Both the position numbers and the translations under genes were made by a program. Positions 58,211 through 64,000 of a DNA stretch of 64,000 nt are shown one piece after another. The stretch covers positions 8,804,001 through 8,868,000 of the forward strand of contig CM082596.2 in the NCBI GenBank assembly GCA_040954595.2, in the 5' to 3' direction. Within the stretch, counting starts at the first letter, position 1; every line of letters starts with the position of its first letter. A model generated the notes under the pieces. That model saw only the letters and a list, made by a program, of their open reading frames with translations. It was not told the origin of the DNA and searched no databases. The stretch is from Balanoglossus misakiensis (taxonomy: Eukaryota; Hemichordata).

Positions 58211-59503
58211 GCCATAGTTGACCATCATGCTGGAAGTCACTAGACAAAGCACGCCTGTCAAACTTCCTGTTAACTAGTCTAACTTTTGAAAAGTCAGATT
58301 TGCATATCTGGGCTCCTGTGAATTGGTTAGCAAACTCCAACACTAATCTGGTAACAGTTAATCCGGAATGTTTATAACTGTACACACAATTCTTAAAATA
58401 TGTTACTTTTGATAAATTTACACATGTTTACGAATGTGACCCAGTAAAACTGTTTGAATAAAAAAATAATGCAAATTCTAATGGTTTGAAATATTGAAAA
58501 AAGTAAAAATCACCAAAAAAATGCAAAAAACCTACATCTCTACCGCCAGTAGAATGGCCGATTCTACCAAAGTTTCATTCGAGCAGCCAATGCATCTAAT
58601 GATGAAGACAGGCAAATCGCAGGCAAAAAGGTTACAAGATTACATAAAAGATGCTGTATATTTCGGGGATATATTTTCCATAAACCTTGGAAATGTTTCT
58701 TTTCCTAGCTAAATTATTTGTGAAAAAAGTATTACCAATGCAAATCCTACATGGTTTGTAAAAAAATGTATACCAATTCAAACTTTTCCTGGAATCTGCT
58801 AGTGTAAATTAAGATTAAATGTATTTTAAATGGAAACTTCAGGATAATATTGGATCGCGCTATATTTATATGGCGATCATGATACACGTATTCTAGTTTC
58901 ATAATTTATAGTATGATAAGATCAGTATAATAACGAAATTGTCACCGTAATTATGTCAAAGTAAAATAATCTGGCATGTGTACACTATCGAAAATCGCCA
59001 GCGTTTCACATGGTGTCTTCATGCAGTACAGTATATAGTCATCATGAGGCGCCTTTTCTGATTGGTTTTGTTGAATTTTCGCCAAAACTCTAGGATACCA
59101 TTCTCGTTTCATCTACGACAGTCATACAAGTATGTATTATGTGAGTTTCCGGTGACAATTGACACTCAGTAGCTGGTCAGAGAGCGTCCCGGCGAGGCGT
59201 CAAAATTTGCTAAAAAGGAAAAATGGATATAAAATAGAACATATTTGCATGCCACAGTCAAACTGTATTTTATATTTTAATTACTTGTCTGCTTCGCTCT
59301 GTTAAAACATAATGTGTATTAAAATTCTTCCCTGTTTAATTTACTTCAAATTTTAATGACGTTTGATTGACGTTATTTTGACAGGGTGTATTATTTAAAA
59401 TTCATTAAACGCTGTTCCTTCTATATATATATCTACTCTGTATCATCCTATTTTTTGATGTTTCGCATTTGCACTGCATTGTGTTGGTCTTACCTGGTCT
59501 TTA
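58211..59503. other. Downstream flank of the ZNFX1-like gene
   Basis: This should include the 3' UTR of the minus-strand gene. A donor-like CAG then GTAAGA lies just after the stop codon (near 59493), so the UTR may be spliced. No other gene is seen. Confidence 0.35.
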
Positions 59504-62500
59504 TCAGTTTCCTCCCCAACACTCTGAACATTGTGGTGCCTCATCCCTGCCAGCAGTCGAGGAATGCACCAAGGGATGGTAGAACACATGGCCATCGTTA
59601 CACTTGAACCAATCACCACCGACCCAGCTGCGGTATTTATCAACTGAAACCTCTTCCACCCTTGAAGGTATGGTCATCGATGAGAGGGCCCGGTGATTTT
59701 CCCGCTGGAGCCGTCTCAGTAATATATCAACGTTCATGGATGATGGAACCGGAATCTGTTGTTCAGCGAGACGATACAGGGCGTACCAATATGTCCCCTT
59801 TATCTCAACCACTTCCGGTAGTATACGGCATTCATCTGTACTCGTCATGATTTGATCGACTTCTTGAAGAGCTTTCTGGACATCATCTTCAAAGGATTCA
59901 GGTATTGACTTCATTAAGTAGGAATCATTCGCTTTGTGGCTGTCAATGGCGGAGAGTGTGTTCTGCAGCATACATTTCACCGTGGCCACTCTCCTGTAAC
60001 ACATGATACAATTTTCAATGTGGGCTATTTCTACGAGGCTGCTGGCATCTTCTAGTTTGGTCAGAAAGTCACCTTGATGGTCCCGTGCAATAATGGTGTT
60101 TATCATGTACTTAACTCCACCCTTTGCGCCACTGGTGAATATATCGTCACTTCCATGTTGTAACATCTGCATGGTGGTCCCAATGTCTTGGTAACTCTGT
60201 TTGATCAACGTCTTGTACCGTGTACACATCAGTATGCTCTTGTTGCATTTGGGGCAGCTTTTCATCCCTATTGGAGAAACAGTTCCCTGGGCCAACGTGG
60301 CAGCCATCATGCGATCAAGATCCCGAACCTGGAAGAGATGGCCGCAGTAGAGCTGAACAAACCGACTTGTCTTGTTGTAGTTTCTCCCAAAGAATGCCGC
60401 GGCTGCTCCTACTTTGTCCTCGTTACAATGTCTGCAAACACTTGGACACCCTTCACCACAAAGACCAATGCATCTGTGATTGCGGCCACATGATAGTTGT
60501 ACATTACATGGTTCGTTGCACCTTTGTCTATCACATGGTTCATGGCACCTCTTTTGGCATTGGTGGTGCCTGCAGTTCCATACACAGTTGAAGAGACATA
60601 GCCTCCCTCGAGTTCTGTGTTCACATAGTTGGTTGTGAGTCAGAGTACAGGGACCACATGATTGGTAGCATGGTTTGAAGCAGGTGTGTCCGCATACAAG
60701 CTTCCGTCCACATCTGTAGCTGCAGATATTGTGACTTCCAACAGATTTGCACAAACCACACGTCCCCGTGCATTTGTGCCCACATGCCAGAGGGGCACTG
60801 CAGGGTATCGGACACAATGGCGCTCTTTCACAGCACTTCATTCTAATCTTGTGACCACACAGCCCAAGTTGTCGAGTCACGACCTCCATGCAAGCAGTTT
60901 GACATTCTTGGTGGCATAGATTGTTGCATGCATGGCCGCATGGGAGTGATCTCTCGCAGGGCATTTTGCACGGAACATGGGATAGCCCATTGCGGCACTC
61001 ACCGCATTGGCTTTTACATGGATGTCCACATTTCAATGTGCTTTGACATGGCACTGGACAATCCTTCGAAGTGAACCAGCATGGGCCAAGGTAATTATGA
61101 TCACAAGGCCAGTCATCGTGCACTACTTGAGCATTACACTTCTCCGAGCAAGATTCTCCACACCTCTTCTGGCAAGGGTGGCCGCAATGGAGCAGCTTTT
61201 CACACGCTTCTTGACATTGGAAGTTGGTTGTACTTTCATGACACTCCATCATTTGTTCGTGTCCACAGACTCCGACTACTTTCTTCACCAATTTCTTGCA
61301 CTTGGTGGGACAGGCTTCGTGGCATAGGTTACTGCACTCATGGCCACAGGGTAGCTGTTTTGGGCAAGGTTCGAGGCAGTTAAATGTACCTGGATCTTTG
61401 TAGCATGGCACCATTTGTACATGCCCACATGTTGGAACAACCTTATCAATTTTGGTTTTGCATTGCTCACATAGCTTGTAGCAAGGCAAAGGACAATTAT
61501 GTCCTCTTTCACACTTTGTCTCACAGGATTTCTTGCATGTGTAATCTTCATGATCTAAATCGCACGGGTGGCAATGCTGTTGACATGTATGACCACATTC
61601 AAGTCGGTACTCACAGAGAGCTTTACAACCACCATTTGGAACTGCCTGGAAGTCGTTACTGCTGGAACAGTTGACAACAACATCAGGATGGTTTCTGCAG
61701 AACAGCTTAAGGGAACTACCAATATTTCCACCTTTTTGCAGGTCTGCTGTTATCTTGCTCCACAACTTGTTCTTCTGTGCCAGAAGTTTGAAGTTTCCAA
61801 TACAGAAGAAACCAATTCGTGCTCTGCTCAGTGCCACACACACACGGTTAGAAATATTTAAAAAGCCTATGCTGCCCTCTTGGTTACTCCTCACGAGTGA
61901 CAACAATATGATGTCATTTTCCTCTCCCTGGAAGTTGTCAACTGGACATACACGAACCCCTTTGAATACATCTTTGGGCATTTGACGGTGAAGTTCGATT
62001 AACTGTGCTGTATACATGGTTAGAATAGTGATCTGTGATGCGTTGTACCCTTGTTGGAGAAGGTATTTGCAAAGAGCAACTAGAAACGTTGCCTCATGCA
62101 TATTTGAACGACTTCTTATGTCTTCCATAAGCTCCTCCTCTTCTTCATGGTTGATAAAGAACATATTCTTTGCAACACCTCTGACATCTTTATAGGTTTT
62201 CACGGTGTCGTGGTTTTGCAAACTTTCATAGATGTGTTTCATCGGAGCTGCTATCTCAGGCCTCATACGATGCTGCAGGGCAAGCTTCTCAAAGTGCAAG
62301 CCATTGTTGATCATTCTCTCAAAAAGGGAGATGTCCAAATTAAATGACTTGGCAAGATCATAGACTGTTGGGTTAGGACGCAACTGTTGGTGGTCTCCTA
62401 TCAGAATCAAGTGCTGACATTCTGGTGTGATAGTTGTGACAATATGAGATTCGAGAACCTCTGCAGCTTCTTCCATGATCACGATTTTCGGATTTATTTG

Positions 62501-64000
62501 TCTCAGCAAAGACCGATACTTTGCGGCACCAGTAGTCGTCATTCCAATGACCTTGGCCTGTCCTAGTATCTTCAAGTCTTCTTCTTCATACGTTTCCTTA
62601 AGTTGTAAAGCTAGCCTTTCGTACACGCTGATGTTATTTCGCATTCGTATTTCTTTCATTGGCTTGACTTGGTTAATCCAGTATTGGCATAGCTGCCAAC
62701 GTTCATGTAGGTTCAGGGACCAGACATCAGTTACTTGCATAGCCTCGTCTTCAGCCATCGACTCTGTGTTTTTCATTAGCTGATCGAAACGATGCTTTAT
62801 TTTCTTTCTTCTCTTCTTAGTGTTTCTCTTGTCTTCCTGAAACCCATCATCCATGTAGGCCCCAGCTTCACTTTGCAAAGTCTCCAACATGCTTGTTAAA
62901 GTCACCGCTTGCGTCTCTGTGGTCATCCTTGGATCTGCCTGAACACCATCTGATCCGCCACCCGTTTCTTCCCCAGCGCCACCTCCGACATCTATTGTTC
63001 GGAGATCATTTATGAAGTCACCCTGCCCTTCAACATCGACCGTTTGGACATCTTCCTGTTGTTTCACATCAGTAGTGCTTTGCTCAGTCATCTCATGCTT
63101 GGCCGGGTTTTTGATAGACTTTGATTGAACCAATTCCAGAAACGTCTTGAAACCTTGCTCATCCATCTGTGTCATTTTCTTGATCAACCAAAACTTGACA
63201 ACTCCCACACTCATACCCTTTTCAATGAGGCTGTTCTTGTGAAATTCGGGCATAGCTGCAAGTAATTCTTCTTCATCAAATGTCTGCTGCATCAGATCAT
63301 CGCCACCAGTATCACCACTGATATCATCTTCTGTACATTTCAATTCACTGTAAATATTGCGACCCGTACCTCTTGGTCTGAGGTTTGCAATTTGGAACCT
63401 TTCCAGCATTTGACTTTTACTTCTACTCCCAACTCGAACGATCCCCTCTTCTAGAAAACGACCAATTCCTTCCAGAAACTGATCAAGGGCGTGATTGGTG
63501 TAACAAACAACTAAAATGGGTGAATTTTTCTCATTTTCCCAGCTTTCATTATCTTCATTGTGTTGCCAGACAGCAGCATTTTCCAGGAGAATTTCAACTA
63601 TCTTCAAACCTATGTGCGTCTTTCCAGTACCGGGTGGCCCTTGAATGACTGCAAATTCCTTTGTTATAGCCATTTGCAAAGCTTTCAACTGTGATTCATC
63701 CAGATTCAAAGTCGCAGCTGCCGGCCATGCGCCATCCTCTAGAATGGGAATACTGCCCGTGGAAACTGATGATGATGTGTCCTGGCCAAAATCGAATTGA
63801 TTCTTTCTTAGAAGGCAACTGATATCGTAGCAGGGTCTTTCAATCGTCTTCAGATACTCTGGTGGTCTCAAGTCCTTCTCACAGTGAACGATATACCGTT
63901 CAAATGGCAGGGACTCGTCATTTAGCTCCTGTAGGCCTTCCAATACATACCGATAGGCTTCAAAGAAAGCTGCAGATTCAATCATGCTAAAGGCATCAGT
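59504..64000 (-). CDS. ZNFX1: ZNFX1-like RNA helicase with NF-X1 zinc fingers (5' end outside the window)
   Basis: One uninterrupted minus-strand frame ends at TGA (59506-59504) and is still open at the right edge, so the start is not in the window. Numbering from the first internal Met (63985), 1493 residues are visible. A UPF1-like superfamily 1 helicase core has Walker A GPPGTGKT (116-123), a Walker B variant MEEAAEVLESH (504-514), GDHQQLRPNP (530-539), QHRMRPEI (571-578), VDNFQGEEND (682-691) and VALSRAR (717-723). About eight NF-X1-type Cys/His fingers (CGHTC..HC..C) follow from residue 787 to about 1165, then a CGH/CPKC ring-like region. The C terminus (WFKCNDGH ... CSECWGGN) resembles an RZ-type finger. 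A charged, Gly-rich insert (about 215-430) lies between helicase motifs. In animals ZNFX1 binds RNA, acting in antiviral sensing or small-RNA inheritance. The role here is inferred from the family. Confidence 0.93.
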   Translation of the reverse strand, partial: TDAFSMIESAAFFEAYRYVLEGLQELNDESLPFERYIVHCEKDLRPPEYLKTIERPCYDISCLLRKNQFDFGQDTSSSVSTGSIPILEDGAWPAAATLNLDESQLKALQMAITKEFAVIQGPPGTGKTHIGLKIVEILLENAAVWQHNEDNESWENEKNSPILVVCYTNHALDQFLEGIGRFLEEGIVRVGSRSKSQMLERFQIANLRPRGTGRNIYSELKCTEDDISGDTGGDDLMQQTFDEEELLAAMPEFHKNSLIEKGMSVGVVKFWLIKKMTQMDEQGFKTFLELVQSKSIKNPAKHEMTEQSTTDVKQQEDVQTVDVEGQGDFINDLRTIDVGGGAGEETGGGSDGVQADPRMTTETQAVTLTSMLETLQSEAGAYMDDGFQEDKRNTKKRRKKIKHRFDQLMKNTESMAEDEAMQVTDVWSLNLHERWQLCQYWINQVKPMKEIRMRNNISVYERLALQLKETYEEEDLKILGQAKVIGMTTTGAAKYRSLLRQINPKIVIMEEAAEVLESHIVTTITPECQHLILIGDHQQLRPNPTVYDLAKSFNLDISLFERMINNGLHFEKLALQHRMRPEIAAPMKHIYESLQNHDTVKTYKDVRGVAKNMFFINHEEEEELMEDIRSRSNMHEATFLVALCKYLLQQGYNASQITILTMYTAQLIELHRQMPKDVFKGVRVCPVDNFQGEENDIILLSLVRSNQEGSIGFLNISNRVCVALSRARIGFFCIGNFKLLAQKNKLWSKITADLQKGGNIGSSLKLFCRNHPDVVVNCSSSNDFQAVPNGGCKALCEYRLECGHTCQQHCHPCDLDHEDYTCKKSCETKCERGHNCPLPCYKLCEQCKTKIDKVVPTCGHVQMVPCYKDPGTFNCLEPCPKQLPCGHECSNLCHEACPTKCKKLVKKVVGVCGHEQMMECHESTTNFQCQEACEKLLHCGHPCQKRCGESCSEKCNAQVVHDDWPCDHNYLGPCWFTSKDCPVPCQSTLKCGHPCKSQCGECRNGLSHVPCKMPCERSLPCGHACNNLCHQECQTACMEVVTRQLGLCGHKIRMKCCERAPLCPIPCSAPLACGHKCTGTCGLCKSVGSHNICSYRCGRKLVCGHTCFKPCYQSCGPCTLTHNQLCEHRTRGRLCLFNCVWNCRHHQCQKRCHEPCDRQRCNEPCNVQLSCGRNHRCIGLCGEGCPSVCRHCNEDKVGAAAAFFGRNYNKTSRFVQLYCGHLFQVRDLDRMMAATLAQGTVSPIGMKSCPKCNKSILMCTRYKTLIKQSYQDIGTTMQMLQHGSDDIFTSGAKGGVKYMINTIIARDHQGDFLTKLEDASSLVEIAHIENCIMCYRRVATVKCMLQNTLSAIDSHKANDSYLMKSIPESFEDDVQKALQEVDQIMTSTDECRILPEVVEIKGTYWYALYRLAEQQIPVPSSMNVDILLRRLQRENHRALSSMTIPSRVEEVSVDKYRSWVGGDWFKCNDGHVFYHPLVHSSTAGRDEAPQCSECWGGN

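Overview
This is a window of animal nuclear DNA. Coding sequence is broken into short exons with GT-AG introns (one GC-AG). There is a U2 spliceosomal RNA gene, Rpt2/PSMC1, kinesin-3-like and ZNFX1-like genes, a receptor built of shuffled CUB and CCP exons, and many non-autonomous DNA transposons, minisatellites and microsatellites. The gene families and repeat load fit a marine invertebrate, perhaps a deuterostome such as a hemichordate or cephalochordate. That placement is inference; the sequence alone does not settle the species.

Layout. 1-3389: first coding exon (minus strand, 3339-3389) of a kinesin-3-like motor, with its first intron running off the left edge. 5313-16225: complete minus-strand PSMC1 (26S proteasome ATPase Rpt2/S4), 11 exons, 442 codons, its introns loaded with TTAA-type transposons. 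16226-21255: intergenic DNA with a promoter-like region, a roughly 2 kb fold-back repeat and a possible terminal exon of an unidentified plus-strand transcript. 21256-27806: complete plus-strand gene for an 851-residue single-pass receptor: signal peptide, four CUB, three CCP/sushi, a transmembrane helix and a tyrosine-rich tail. 28470-30452: broken tandem copy of its promoter, signal-peptide exon and first CUB exon. 31622-34303 and 52320-54977: a 2.65 kb direct duplication carrying nested mobile elements. 34750-51800: mostly repeats, including an array of five exon-like cassettes, 134-bp and 91-bp minisatellites, a roughly 0.55-0.69 kb tandem repeat and (GAT)n tracts. 51844-52030: U2 snRNA gene, minus strand. 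55899-58210: hairpin and TIR elements. 59504-64000: 3' part of a minus-strand ZNFX1-like helicase/zinc-finger gene in one long exon, running off the right edge.

The recognised genes act separately: protein degradation (PSMC1), transport (kinesin), splicing (U2) and probably RNA-directed defence (ZNFX1). The CUB/CCP receptor with four YxN motifs in its tail is the least familiar protein. The least explained non-coding structures are a family of hairpin elements whose stems differ in sequence but stay paired, and the array of exon-like cassettes at 39992-41113.
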